Assembly (NCBI GenBank): GCA_922989275.2
Contig: OV277861.1
Coordinates: 13,974,540-14,038,539 of the forward strand
Length of the DNA stretch: 64,000 bases
Source: Gari tellinella
Taxonomy: Eukaryota; Mollusca; Bivalvia; Cardiida; Psammobiidae
Direction: 5' to 3'
In this document: positions 53,817-64,000 of the stretch, in pieces
Layout of the letters: every line of letters begins with the position of its first letter
How positions within the stretch are numbered: position 1 is the first letter of the stretch
Translations under genes and position numbers: made by a program
Notes under the pieces: generated by a model
The model's database searches: none
What the model saw: only the letters and a program-made list of their open reading frames with translations
Told to the model about the DNA's origin: nothing

Positions 53817-54302
53817 CCTATTACATGTACTCGTAATACCTATCGTTGATAAAGAATGCATAAGCAAACAGTAAAGACCCTGATAAGACGCTGCGTGCAT
53901 CAGTGTCTCCACTTTTTTTTTTTAAATGAAATGTTTTGAATGATGAACAACCAAATTTGATGTTTTTAAATGACATTTGTATATTTATAATGAAATATTG
54001 CAGCAAGCAAATAGGGATGGCTCATTGCAATGTTCTGTTCTGGTTTTAGATTTCGACATGAAGTAATTGACAAGGGAGATTGACATTTGGTTCATTCAAT
54101 TACAATACAAAACTAAATTGAATCCTCTCTAATTCGCTAGAAATTGTACTTATCGGAACAAATTAAACACCAGACTAGTCATCGATCAACTGCTCGACGT
54201 TAACATTTCAATACACAATTAACCTAATCCAGGATAGTACGGAGTTAAAAAATAAATGCGAATGAACTTCGCCAATATGTATACTAATTGTTCTCTCTTT
54301 TC
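53817..54302. other. Non-coding with a worn type-1 relic
   Basis: aagcaaacagtaaagaccct and gataagacgctgcgtgcatc (53862-53900) are the relic, followed by a T10 tract. The rest is unremarkable. Confidence 0.4.
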
Positions 54303-54492
54303 TTAACGCATAACCCTAAAGCCTGTTTCTAGTTTTTTGAAAACAGATGACAATTACGCTACCGTCTTCTAGGATACAGCAAATATTTCTTACGTAACAT
54401 ATTCATAACTGTATAAATTTGAGTCATTTTCGTCAATTGAGGAATAAATAAGAGGTGTAAAAAGGCAAATTTACGGCGAAATGGGTTAAGAG
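54303..54492 (-). mobile_element. Family C deletion derivative without hairpin
   Basis: ttaacgcataaccctaaagcctgt at the left and gcgaaatgggttaa at the right are C ends. The sequence passes from gaaaacagatgac straight to ctaccgtcttctaggata, so the whole palindrome is gone. Confidence 0.6.
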
Positions 54493-54583
54493 ATAAATTT
54501 TGTAACGTAATCTGTAAAATAAAACCAATGCAAATATTGTTTTGGTTTTTAGTATGTTCTACTTTACTAGCGCTTTTAAACTG

Positions 54584-54730
54584 GCCCCAAATGTTAGGAA
54601 GCTTTTGAGTTGAATCTGAAGCCGTTCTGAAGCATTTGATTGGTCAGATTAGAGCCTAGGCTTACACCCGACCAATTAAATGTTTGAGAACGATCCCAGA
54701 CATAACTCAAACTCTTTATAACATTGGACA
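54584..54730. mobile_element. Family T MITE
   Basis: gccccaaatgttaggaagc and ctctttataacattggac are worn inverted ends. Arms gagttgaatctgaagccgtt and aacgatcccagacataactc pair partly. Confidence 0.65.
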
Positions 54731-55226
54731 CAGGAATAAAACATGAAGATCACATAATGGTGTTTTATCCAATAACTTCTGTGTGAATGCCATGGGTCAT
54801 TATATTTCTTCTGTTGACAGGAATGTATTTAAATAAAATAACGTACTGTGCTACGAATATAGCCTGGTTATCTGTGTTTTCGCCGTCCATAGCTATATAT
54901 TTTCGCGCATGCGCCTATCTGATGTAACATTTCTTACTTGTTCACGGATCTAATTCTGAACTGAACCTTCAATAACACGAATTTATACAAATAAAATTAA
55001 ATAAAAATAAATACAAAATATAAATAACTGTACCGTTTTCGAACGAGGTCATTGCTCTGGATCACCGGGATGCTTTCTTGTCAATTCGCCACCTCTGATT
55101 GGTCGTTTGATAATTAGGTCAATGTAGGCTCTGTCAGTATGTTATAGTTTGTTTCATGTACGTTTATAAGTGTTCTGATGAATCAAGAACGCGTATGTGT
55201 ATATGAGCTGCGATATTTGAAAACAA
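54731..55226. other. Non-coding sequence
   Basis: No element or exon was recognised. Confidence 0.4.
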
Positions 55227-55345
55227 GGGCCAACTGAAATTAAGCGTTTGAGTTGAGTGTGAGATCGTTCTCAAGCATTTGGTTGGTCAGACTTGAGCAA
55301 AACTCAAATCTGACCAGTCATAAGCTTGAAAATATTGTATCACAT
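55227..55345. mobile_element. Family T relic
   Basis: gcgtttgagttgagtgtgag, gttctcaagcatttggttgg and the fold-back ttgagcaaaactcaa mark a T copy with a worn right end. Confidence 0.6.
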
Positions 55346-55664
55346 ACTGTGTACCAAAATCAAACAGATCGTTTTGAGTTGTAAACGATGTAGATCTAGA
55401 CTAGCCACCGAGTTTCTGACGCAACAATAAGTATTTTTTCACACCAACAGATTTAACCAATTGGAAACCCCTCTTTCTACCCCGTGACGGCACAAGAGAC
55501 ACCAGTATTGTACTGAACTGTTAGAAAAACGATCATAGAAGGCCATTTCTTCACAATTCAGGACTCGAACCTAGAAAATCCATAACATTTTTGTATTGGA
55601 CTGGACAACTTTTCCGATACTCTGTTAAGAGTTACTTCCCTTGGCATTTCACGTTTTCGTCTGC
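55346..55664. other. Non-coding sequence
   Basis: No feature is recognised. Confidence 0.4.
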
Positions 55665-56010
55665 TACAGTGCTCCCAATATACAACGACGCCCATTAGGA
55701 GACACAGATTGTGTGTGTTGCTCGGAGGGAGTCTTTATTAGGAGGGAAATATAAGACTTGACTTACATTTGCAAACAGCTTGAATCCAGATCAGATGCCG
55801 CGGTAAGCTGAATTCAAACCGTTTGTTATTTTATCTATTCTATCAAAACGTATATGTAACATTGAGAAAACCAGCAGACAACAAATGTAAGCAGATGGTA
55901 TTGCAGCCATGAAAAGTGTTTTAACTGTCCTGTTTCGGGAACTGCGGCAAGAGTCGTTGTAAATGGGAAAGTCGTTTTTGGGAGGGCCGTTGTAGGGAGG
56001 GCGCACTGTA
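55665..56010 (+). mobile_element. Family B MITE, full length, eroded hairpin
   Basis: TA-bounded ends tacagtgctcccaatataca and tagggagggcgcactgta. The first arm gcaaacagcttgaatccaga is present; the apex and second arm are cut to ccgcggtaagctgaattcaa. It is followed immediately by K sequence, as at 30863. Confidence 0.8.
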
Positions 56011-56526
56011 TTTTGTTTTTTGGAATTGCGAAGTCAAAGTCTTGAAGGAATAGGAAAAACTCTTCATGTGAGTTCTTTAGTTATTTTATAATTTTATGTC
56101 GTGAAATAAAGAAGTAATTTAACAGGTTAGAGTACAATACTGAGTTCATTTGAACTCAAACACAGCAGTCATACTCCATACTGGACTCGGCTACAGTGGA
56201 GAATCTGTTATTCTTTCCCGTTTAAACGCAAACGTACGCAAACGCAAAGCACTAAAACGTAGAAAAGAACAACTTTTGGACAATTCTGATAATTCTTGTT
56301 TATCTTGGTGGCAAATAGTTTGGAGCCTGATCAGACGCCGGGTTACCCGGCGTCTGATCTGGCTGCAAACTGTTTGCACTGCAAATAATAGTTTTAGCGT
56401 AAACGCGTTTATTGGGAAAGAATAACAGATTCTCCACTGTATCTCCCGGTCCAAATATGGATTATGACTGCTGTGTTCTTAATCCAATAGAATTCAGTAT
56501 TGTACTCAACAATGTTAAATAACCTC
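56011..56526. mobile_element. K repeat interrupted by a family H insertion
   Basis: ttttggaattgcgaagtcaa and the K palindrome arm agagtacaatactgagttca ... ccatactggactcggc are split at TA 56192. After 56441 the K right arm resumes with ggtccaaatatggattatga and ends gttaaataacctc. Compare 30998-31166, which has no insertion. Confidence 0.75.
56192..56441 (+). mobile_element. Family H MITE, full length, nested in K
   Basis: TA-bounded ends tacagtggagaatctgttat and ataacagattctccactgta. The hairpin (about 56321-56373) has apex cgccgggttacccggcg. The empty-site counterpart in the other K copy supports a simple TA-targeted insertion. Confidence 0.9.
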
Positions 56527-56654
56527 ATATTTTATTGTTTTAAGGTGCGGCGTTTTGTATATAAAAATGTATATAGGACTATGTGTTTAATTACACAGTC
56601 GAAGGCTTATACCATCATTAATTCAATTCACAGTGTATTCTACTTTACTGCCTT

Positions 56655-56845
56655 CACTTCCTTTACCCCGAGTACCACATTATTTTACAAACAATTTGGG
56701 TCCTGATCAGATGCCGCGTTACGCGGCGCCTGATTAGGATCCAAATTGTTTGACTCTCAATTCTTATGTCAAAATACAATGAGGAAATAAGAGCAGACGA
56801 TAACTGTTTAAAATTGATGACGTCATGGAAATGAAGAGGTTTAGC
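56655..56845 (+). mobile_element. Family A MITE
   Basis: ccttcacttcctttaccccg resembles the A left end. The hairpin (about 56688-56750) reads caaacaatttgggtcctgat and ctgattaggatccaaattgt around gccgcgttacgcggc. The flank is aagagcagacgataactgtt; the right end is worn. Confidence 0.75.
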
Positions 56846-57315
56846 TGTCATCTGTACTTTACAGATGATCGACTTATGCGGCCACACAGATACGTTATAC
56901 AGATGTGATCAGACGTTTGATAGCAATGAAACCCGATTAAACGATATTAATTAAGCCGCAGACATTCATTTCGTCACCGGTATATCAGATTAGACTACTT
57001 CAATGTAAAGTTTTATTGGCATCAAATATGTGATCTCCAATGTTATTTAATATAGACGATTTGTCTGCATCTGTTTTGGTTAGATAAAATGATCAATATT
57101 TAGTATGGTCTTATTGCATCATAGTCTTACTTGGGCAAGTATGCCTGGGAAGATCAAACTTTTTCAATACAATTTTTACAAAATTATACGCATGGAAATT
57201 GATTTTTTATAACATTAACGTGCAAATTATATAGTGCCGTAAAAATCGTATGTCATACTGTACATTTAACATACTAATTATGAATCACCAATATTCTGTA
57301 TCACTACGCCGACTG
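56846..57315. other. AT-rich non-coding sequence
   Basis: No feature is recognised. Confidence 0.4.
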
Positions 57316-57498
57316 TTAACCCTTACACTGTCAATGACGTCATGAAGCGCATTTGCAAACAGTTTTGATCCTGATCTGTATTAAAACTGTCCCTTTTTTT
57401 TTACTAACGTCAGTTATACTGCCTTAAATCTAACTTTGAAACGATATTACAGACATCGATATTAAGGCAGACTACAATATGGAGGTGCAGGGGTAAAA
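57316..57498 (+). mobile_element. Family A MITE with collapsed hairpin
   Basis: TTAA at 57316, ttaacccttacactgtcaat end, first arm gcaaacagttttgatcctga, then a jump to tctgtattaaaactgtccc. The flank gcagactacaatatgg and right end ggtgcaggggtaa remain. Confidence 0.7.
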
Positions 57499-58527
57499 AT
57501 AGCACGATACATTTGATCATGAAGGGGTTTACAGTGACTCAGAATAAGACTGATGAAACAACTTATATCATGGATCAATTTGATTTTAGAATAACAATGA
57601 CTGATGACGTAATAATGACGTAACTCCGCAAATTAAACCAGTTGTGGAAATACTCCATTTTTATCAATGAGAAACAAGTTTTATATAAAATCTGAATTGA
57701 AAAATTGACAATTGAAACATTTATAATTGAATATATAAATACGAAATACTCAAGCAGGAAACGCAACACAAACAATACACCCACCTCTCAAGCCGAACAC
57801 ACACACAGTCATACCATAACAAACACATACATCCACCCACACCCACACACGCGCAATACCATTCCTTCATCTACACAGTCCGTAGTCACGAGTAACTGTA
57901 AGACATGGATAGGTTCAGGGTACGACAAAGAGGGGGAGAAAAACAAAGCACGAAAATCCGGTTAAGGACGGCTTTAGATATACATCATCATGTAGTGCTA
58001 AGCCCCGCCTGTCGTCACACAACCATAGAGAAAAGCATAGTTATCATTCCATCAAAGGGACAGTATTTAAAGCGGTTCGAGGAGTTAGTTATCACTTATT
58101 CTAACATGACGCGCGTTTTGGTCACTATAAAAATAGAATAAGCTCATCGTGGTATACCTGAGACGTTTGACAACGCTCTTCTCTACCCCGCTCCTCCCGC
58201 GGTTACATGAGATGGCGTGACCTAATGCATTCATACGCTATTATTTAGAAATTTCTTACGTTATTCATATAGCCCGTAAAGACCATATTCTTTTAACCAG
58301 TCATGTTACTGTACTTTTTCCATTCTTCTGTCTTGTTTCATGTAATGTTTGTTCTATGCCAGATTGTGGATCGGTAAATGTAAATTTGCTGTTGGGTGTT
58401 AGAATCTTGTAATGCCGCGGAAATGGTTATTCGGTCGAAAAACTGCATCCGCTGAGGAAATAAGTATGGGACATTTGATTTTCTTTCAAATGAATTTCTT
58501 TAAATCGGGTCATGTTAGAATCGAACT
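57499..58527. other. Non-coding; CA-rich stretch 57777-57856
   Basis: acacacacagtcat, acccacacccacacacgcgc and similar give a low-complexity, T/H/P-rich frame that I do not consider a gene. No promoter or exon is supported. Confidence 0.45.
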
Positions 58528-58620
58528 AATCTATGTTCTACCGTTGTGAAACGGTATTTTACAACGGTCGGTCGTTGTGGTGAAATACCGTTTCACAATG
58601 GTAAAACATAGATATAGATT
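58528..58620. repeat. Palindrome with about 40-bp arms
   Basis: aatctatgttctaccgttgt and acaatggtaaaacatagat are the outer arms. gaaacggtattttacaacg pairs with cgttgtggtgaaataccgtttc inside, loop gtcggt. No family is assigned. Confidence 0.75.
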
Positions 58621-59214
58621 ATTTCTTAAATCAGTCACCTCACACTAGTAATAAATACATTTTGTTTTGTTACTTTTTCTTATTAATGTTTTACTACTAC
58701 TTGAATTACAATACCATCGTTATTGGTATTGCAGTCGTAACATTTTTGTCCGCTACTAATACCCACAATATGTTAACAAGCGCTTGGAAATTGAAAAAAA
58801 AAAATCATACCATGCAAAATAATTAAATAGTTTGCTTGATGTAATGTTTAAACTTTAATATATACGGGATTTGTACATTTCAGTGCCAAAATAAAATAAA
58901 ACCAAAAATTTAAAATCAGTTTTGAAATCAGATCAAAACCTCTCTCATCATATGCATTTCAAACTTTTATCAATATGATGTTTATGAAACAATTAAGCTG
59001 GCACATTATGACAGTAAGGGGGTTTAAACCTGAACTGATTTTGTTAACAACATGCATATATTTTAAAAAGGGAACGGCATATTTGTATAAATGATATTCA
59101 ATACATTATTTTTCGAAACAAATGTATTGGATTATACATTAGAAGTATTAAATACATAAATCTTCACTTGTACAACTTGTCTTTAGAGTGATAGCAATAA
59201 AAACCTTACGTTAA
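58621..59214. other. AT-rich non-coding sequence
   Basis: No feature is recognised. Confidence 0.45.
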
Positions 59215-59400
59215 TTTCGACATTGTAAACAATTGGATTCTGATCAGACGCCGCGTAACGCGGCGTCTGATCAGAATCCAAACTGTTTGACAATCGCATC
59301 GAAATTTCTTATGTCATATTAGCTTAATTCTAACTTTGAAACGATGTGGCAGACAACAATACTGAAGCAGACGATATTACAGTGGTGAAAGGGTAACATA
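59215..59400 (+). mobile_element. Family A MITE, near-perfect hairpin, worn ends
   Basis: The hairpin at about 59227-59289 has arms aaacaattggattctgatca and tgatcagaatccaaactgtt with apex gccgcgtaacgcggc. The flank aagcagacgatattacagtg and the end ggtgaaagggtaa follow. Confidence 0.75.
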
Positions 59401-60534
59401 CCCACGAATAACTTGGCGTCGAAAGGGTAAACCCCATCCTGAAAATATTCCTAACGACCAAAATCCATAGTTCATAAACTACTTCATTAGTGTTTATGAC
59501 ATATTTCTGACGGGTAATAAAACTAAAGTAGGTCACGCTTGTTTTGGAACAAATGTATAAATTGCAAAGTAAATTTGAAACTAATCATACCCTTTTTGAT
59601 ACAGTATAAATTGTTGCAGGAAATTTCAATATGAACTAAATTACTCTGTAGTTAACGGTCCCATAAACTTGTTTTTATCTTATGCATATTTGGAATTGAA
59701 AGTGCATATTTTTAAATTGTAGCATTTCTTAATATTTAATATTAAACACCAATTCACTGCAGACGGTTTTGCAAATTGACGAACTTGCTAACACGTTCTA
59801 AACTTTTTGACAATTATATCGATATAACATGTATTTAATCAATGTGATTGTTTTCTATCTATGAAAATAAATATCAAAATGCAGAAGATTTATATATCAG
59901 TTACAGATATAAGGTAGCCACTATAATTTGTTAAAGGCCACCACATTAGATACGGCAAACGTCAATTTTGACTTATTCTGACCGACAAGCAACTTATGTA
60001 AGTGTAAAACAGAATTAGACCAGAGGTCAAGTTTCTCGGCCTTTGGTCTTGATCCAAAATGTTTGCAAGTAATGCAACTATTAGCAATAAATGGTTGTGT
60101 TATTTCATGGCTATACGTCTCTCAGAAAGGCATTGTTTATATACAACATTAAGATGATTGGTTTTATAATTTAAATTGTGCAATTAGCCCCTTTGTGCTT
60201 AGTAAATTCGAATCCCTTTAATACTCTCAGTTCATGGATTTACACTAGCACTTGTTTACAACTTACTTTCTGTCCAGGTTTTTCGTCGTAAGAATGTTTC
60301 AAATCTCACAACATACATAATTACTGAGGGTTTGTAAACTACTATGACATCAATTTATAATGACGAGTAATAAGTGTTTGGACACTTATTGCATTATCAG
60401 TAGGATGAACCATGTCGTAACTGATTCTGTTTATCAAGGTGTTTATAAGCATGACCAAAACACATTTACTAATATAAGCTACCGGTATCTGTTCACCAAA
60501 GTCCGTCTTCAAACCCGTCATGACTTATCCTGAA
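59401..60534. other. Non-coding with one decayed hairpin (60005-60075)
   Basis: The relic reads gtaaaacagaattagaccag, aggtcaagtttctcggcctt and cttgatccaaaatgtttgca. It keeps outer arms with an unusual apex. The rest is AT-rich with nothing recognised. Confidence 0.4.
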
Positions 60535-60683
60535 TGTACTTTGTTTGCAAACAGTTCTGATCCTCAACATACTGCTACCTATCAGGAGCCAATGGATAAT
60601 TGTGATGTTTTGGGAACAACGGCAAACATCGTTGTATGGAAGGGGCGTTGTTTCGAGGGCCGTTGTAGGGAAGGAGCACTGTA
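60535..60683 (+). mobile_element. Family B right part
   Basis: gtttgcaaacagttctgatc is a type-1 arm start. The right part aacaacggcaaacatcgttg, gaagggg and gccgttgtagggaaggagca ending in ctgta is the B right terminus. A 121-codon frame here is an artefact. Confidence 0.65.
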
Positions 60684-60894
60684 TATAAAACAAGTGGGCG
60701 ACAATGTTAATCAGTCGATATCTTGCAGTAATGGGTCAACCCCTACGCGCGTGTCGAACAATACATCAAACAAATTATTCAAATATATGTGCCCATATTC
60801 TACTACACTTTGCTTCAAACTTGGCCTTATATTATCAACTGCTTTTAGATTAACATATTTATCTACATTTACCAAAGATACCTAAATATCTAAA

Positions 60895-60998
60895 CTTTTC
60901 TCGGGGTAAGGTAGTCGAGTGGTTAAATGACTTGATATGTTATCAGAATCTAAATTGGTTGCAATTTCAATAAACTCGGCACAAGGCAGTGAATGTAT
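60895..60998. mobile_element. Family A terminus interrupted by a short tRNA-like insert
   Basis: ttctcggggtaagg and actcggcacaaggcagtgaa are two versions of the A terminal block. Between them lies gtagtcgagtggttaaatga, which resembles a pol III A-box. The insert is too degraded to class. Confidence 0.35.
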
Positions 60999-61050
60999 TA
61001 TAAATGTGTTGAAAACCGTGCTCCTAGATCCAGCCCGATTGGATATTTAG

Positions 61051-61201
61051 GATCTGTCACTCGTCGATGTTTAAGACAAACTGATCTCAAACGAGTCTAG
61101 AATTGAAATGTTATTAAGCGAGCATTGGCGAGCTTAATAACTTTTCTATTCCAGACGAGTTTGAGATCAACTTGTCTTAAACATCGACGAGTGACAGATT
61201 C
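61051..61201. repeat. Large palindrome, arms of about 70 bp
   Basis: gatctgtcactcgtcgatgt and acatcgacgagtgacagatt are outer arms. ctcaaacgagtctagaat, gttattaagc and gcttaataac are inner arms; the loop is gagcattggc. A few mismatches only. Confidence 0.8.
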
Positions 61202-61944
61202 GTTTTCTCACATTACCAACGATTTAAGCCATTTTTAAAGCAATATGCATTTTTGGAACCCCGGTGACATCAAAACGCCGTTATAAATAGTGACGTTATA
61301 CTGACGTCATCAAAGTGATCTTATACATGTTGGAGATAAGGATATTCGTCATCGTTGTTCGCTATAGAAAACAGGGATAGTTACGTGAGAAATAATGTCT
61401 CCTCATTTCCAGCTACAAAGATAAACTTTAGATCTGTAATAATAACCTGACAGTTTTTATTGGCAATACACAATGTAAGTCTTACAAATTGCACCAAGAA
61501 TGCTACATAGAATGCACCAATGTTGCAGAAAAACAATTACTCAACAATTCTAACAATAATACGTGGATTACTACCCTTAACGGTAACGAGTTCTGAAAAA
61601 AGTACAGTACGCTTTCATTTATTATAGTTGGATTTAACATTATAATTATATTTTGACTAACAAAACTTCGACATTAGTGTCAATAAAATTGTTAACTGAT
61701 CAGACGACGAACTATTATGCGTTTGATAAAGGTCTAGACAACTGGCAATTATCAATGTACAATGGAAAAGGTAGTGCAGAGGAAAATTAGGTTTAGATAT
61801 ATTTGCTGTTTCAAAAGCAATTGGGACTGACATATGGCCTAATGAAAACAAGTTAATTTCCTGCAGTATTAAATACACATTGACATAATTGAACTATTTT
61901 CAGAAAAAGGCAAGGATTTACTATTTGCACGTTATCTTCAAAAC
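61202..61944. other. Non-coding sequence
   Basis: No element or exon was recognised. Confidence 0.45.
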
Positions 61945-62115
61945 TGTGATTACATTTGCAAACAGTTTGAGATGAGACGCCGCGTAACGCAGCGTCTTAC
62001 CAGGATCCAAACTTTTGACACCCTGACACTATTTTTCCATTACTTTTATTAAGGACAATAACATACGATAACTATTTCAGATGACACTATTACTTATCAT
62101 TCAAAAGGTTAAGAC
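61945..62115 (+). mobile_element. Family A MITE, worn
   Basis: gcaaacagtttgagatgaga, cgccgcgtaacgcagcgtct and accaggatccaaacttttga form the hairpin. The flank aacatacgataactatttca resembles the A right side. Confidence 0.6.
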
Positions 62116-62453
62116 AACTTAGAACAAACAATCACTTATGTTGTGTTGCAAATGGCAATTATGTCTGTTACTTTCACGTAAACCGATTACACTACAAACA
62201 AAGCAGTTCACGGCAGCAGCATTTCTTTTATTAACACATAAACAACCGTAATATATATTGTCTAAGGGCTCGAGTATTGAGTATTTCAAAAAATAAAATC
62301 TTTATTTCTTAACTAAACCCTATGATGTCACTACTTCGTCTTCTTTACTCAATTACTACAATAATACGCCTTTTAGACCTTTAATGTATTCCTACTCTGA
62401 AAATACATAAAAAGAAATAGTTCCTACTTTTATTCTAGCATGGTGTAGCTTAA

Positions 62454-63513
62454 GGTGGTTCGCGGGTCTGCGTATTCCGTGTCAGAAGTCTTTGAAATCT
62501 TGATTAAATTGAAATATACCATATCAGGGGTGAAAAATTGTTAAAATAAAAAGGAATACAGTACCGTTTTTTTCTGACAGGACCTTTTGTCGAGAAAAGC
62601 TCCTTTTTTAATAAACGGGAATATTTTCTTTATAAACTAATATAACTCAGTAATTTCTGTACATTCAAGTAATCTTTACAGAGACTATAAGATATTGTGC
62701 AAACAAAAATATTTCATGACATATTTTCTGGAAATATCAATATTTTAAAAAAGTCAAATTCTGAAAAAGTCACTAAATCTCAAATTACAAAAAAACTAGC
62801 TGTTTAACATACACTAATTTTACTCTTGTTAGATAGATATTACTTAGTTCTACTAGTCGCAAATTTGTTATGAAAATCTACAGTGGAATTTACATTTTAT
62901 ACATGATTTCCAGAAATTCTGACAAAATGTTAACACAAAACGAGTAACCTCCCTTGAGTTCAAGTTTAAAATGCCGTCAACTCTAAACAATACCATAAGT
63001 CAAACCTGTAATAAGGGACCATTGAATACGGTAGCCTGTAGACCTTTAAAGGCAGGCGACTGCTTAAAGCATAACAAAAGTAATGCATAATTTAAGCTCC
63101 TTTAGGATCTATCTTTTAGTACTACTTTTGTCCTGTGTTAAGCTGCGATCTGTCATATAGGCTATAAATCCTTACGAAGTTTAGTTGTCACTTGACTATA
63201 CTTGCATCTGATATCATTCATTTTTACGTGACTAAACATAGCCTGTCTTTTGATCACTGCGTTATGGATTGACTAGTCAATAAAATCGGATAATTTATTT
63301 AAAAAAAAAGTTTTGACGCGAGTGGGAATCGAACGTAGAACCTTTGGATTGCTAGTCAATCACCGTACCAACTGCGCTAACAGAGAATACACTGACGCAG
63401 ATCAAACTTGTCTCTATGTAAATTTTCTACTATAAGCACGTGCCGCATAGGTCAGGTGAAAGTCATCAGCATTTCCGGAACTCGAGATGCGGGCCGCCCG
63501 CTGTCGAACCACC
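62454..63513. mobile_element. TTAA-flanked element, 1.06 kb, non-autonomous
   Basis: Ends ggtggttcgcgggtc and ccgctgtcgaaccacc are inverted over 9-12 bp with TTAA on both sides (62450-62453 and 63514-63517), as for piggyBac-type insertions. There is no transposase frame. A decayed I-like core (agacctttaaaggcaggcga, ctgcttaaagcataac, tgtgttaagctgcgatctgt) lies near 63040-63155 and a tRNA-SINE at 63226-63390. Confidence 0.65.
63226..63390 (-). mobile_element. tRNA-derived SINE, copy 1
   Basis: Minus strand: A-box ttagcgcagttggtacggtg, gattgactagcaatccaaag, B-box acgttcgattcccac, an oligo-T/A spacer, then the body with ttgactagtcaatccataac and gcagtgatcaaaagacaggc. The body matches copy 2 downstream. 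Confidence 0.7.
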
Positions 63514-63779
63514 TTAAGGCAGTTTGAAAGTAAACAGAATGCTCATTCTAAGGCGTGTTCTGCACTACTTGCAATATGTTTTGAGTGATCTCATTTAAAA
63601 ACTGGAAACAAGCTATTATTTCACTGCTCCGATTTTGTTTGACTTTAAGGCCTTTCACTACCGGAAGTCGGTCGTGCGGGCGAGCGGATATGCGTCTGGA
63701 CGACACAGACCTTTTTCGTACGTGTTTATACTAGAAAATTTATATAAAGGAAATTTTGATACGAATTAGTATAATCCTT

Positions 63780-63935
63780 CATAGCGCAGATAGTATAGTG
63801 GTTGACTAGCAATCCAAAGGTCATAGGTTCGAGACCCATCCGATCCAAATATTTTTTTTAAGTGTCCGATTTATTGACTTGTCAATCCATAACGCAGTAA
63901 TCAAGAGACATGTTATGTTTAGTCTTCGTTGATTA
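63780..63935 (+). mobile_element. tRNA-derived SINE, copy 2
   Basis: Plus strand: tagcgcagatagtatagtgg, ttgactagcaatccaaaggt and B-box ggttcgagacc are strong pol III signals. The body tgtccgatttattgactt, gtcaatccataacgcagtaa, agacatgttatgtttagtc matches copy 1. The anticodon arm does not form a clean 7-nt loop, so it is a SINE and not a tRNA gene. Confidence 0.7.
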
Positions 63936-64000
63936 GAACTAGTGATGTTTACTGTCCAAGTATATGTCCACTTACCTGTACGTTTTAGTTTAATGACTTA

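Larger units (their letters stand above)
62365..63625 (+). mobile_element. Degenerate family C copy split by a TTAA element
   Basis: The left part (cgccttttagacctttaatg, ttattctagcatggtgtagc) and the right part (ggcagtttgaaagtaaacag, ttgcaatatgttttgagtga, ctggaaacaagctatt) are halves of C. They are separated at the TTAA that normally starts the hairpin (agcttaaagcaggc). Confidence 0.6.

Noticed and set aside
57705..57965. Thr/His/Pro-rich plus-strand frame
   Set aside because: It reflects CA-rich low-complexity DNA; no start context, domain or homologous copy seen.
60520..60885. 121-codon plus-strand open frame
   Set aside because: It runs through the right part of a B element into AT-rich DNA and shows no domain pattern.
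1885..62000. Dispersed palindromic repeats as a CRISPR-like array
   Set aside because: Hairpins are scattered, lie inside MITEs with their own ends, and have no regular spacers or cas-like genes.
63780..63850. Functional tRNA gene
   Set aside because: The A- and B-boxes are present, but the anticodon arm does not form a normal stem and 7-nt loop, and the unit continues into a body shared with a second copy.

Overview
This is eukaryotic, AT-rich, gene-poor DNA, almost certainly an intergenic stretch or very large intron from an invertebrate. The mixture of short palindromic DNA transposons, tRNA-derived SINEs, a mariner relic and truncated LINEs looks like a mollusc, most likely a bivalve. 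That assignment is inference from repeat style, not from a marker gene. I found no convincing host exon and no intact protein-coding gene. The only recognisable coding sequence is dead: a 5'-truncated L1/Tx1-type LINE (18990-20721), a CR1/Jockey-type LINE fragment (46112-46426), a mariner-like transposase relic (24595-25895) and a decayed copy of a widespread uncharacterised metazoan gene family (about 37300-38950) carried inside a 4.7-kb terminal-inverted-repeat (TIR) element.

The dominant content is MITEs (small non-autonomous DNA transposons), which I name by letter. A and C are TTAA-bounded. B, G, H, I and M are TA-bounded. E, F and T are Harbinger-like, with CAG or CTG target duplications. 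S and W have hAT-like termini, and V has a 10-bp target duplication. Most carry a long, near-perfect hairpin in the middle. Two hairpin types recur: type 1 (arms containing tgatcagacgcc, about 31 nt per arm) and type 2 (arms containing gaaagtaaagcagaatgc). The striking point is that the same hairpin cores sit inside families with completely different termini: type 1 in A, B and H, with variants in F and J; type 2 in C, G and W, with a relative in I.

Layout. 0-6 kb: simple repeats and A/B copies. 5.7-11.5 kb: a dense series of C, I, B and H copies, including C nested in B and C nested in A. 13-15.3 kb: G, a large palindrome and I. 15.3-17 kb: mostly unique. 17.5-18.6 kb: two consecutive duplicated blocks ending in an (ATT)n retroposon tail. 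18.8-20.9 kb: a B element split by the LINE with a clear target-site duplication. 22-27.8 kb: A copies, mariner relic, palindromes. 28-35.6 kb: a TTAA element, E, K, W, I, A and a SINE. 36.1-40.8 kb: the 4.7-kb TIR element, in which a terminal repeat unit appears expanded at one end into a satellite of about 185 bp. 42-46.7 kb: pogo-like TIR elements, J, T, LINE fragment, F. 47-60 kb: sparse, with G, hAT-like and 10-bp-TSD MITEs, B and nested K/H. 61-64 kb: a large palindrome, a 1.06-kb TTAA element inside a C relic, and two inverted copies of a tRNA-derived SINE.

Nothing here forms a pathway or operon. The best candidate for an undescribed system is the modular relationship between hairpin cores and transposon termini, followed by the TIR element with its one-sided satellite expansion. 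Family labels follow termini and target duplications seen by eye; copy numbers and ages were not computed.
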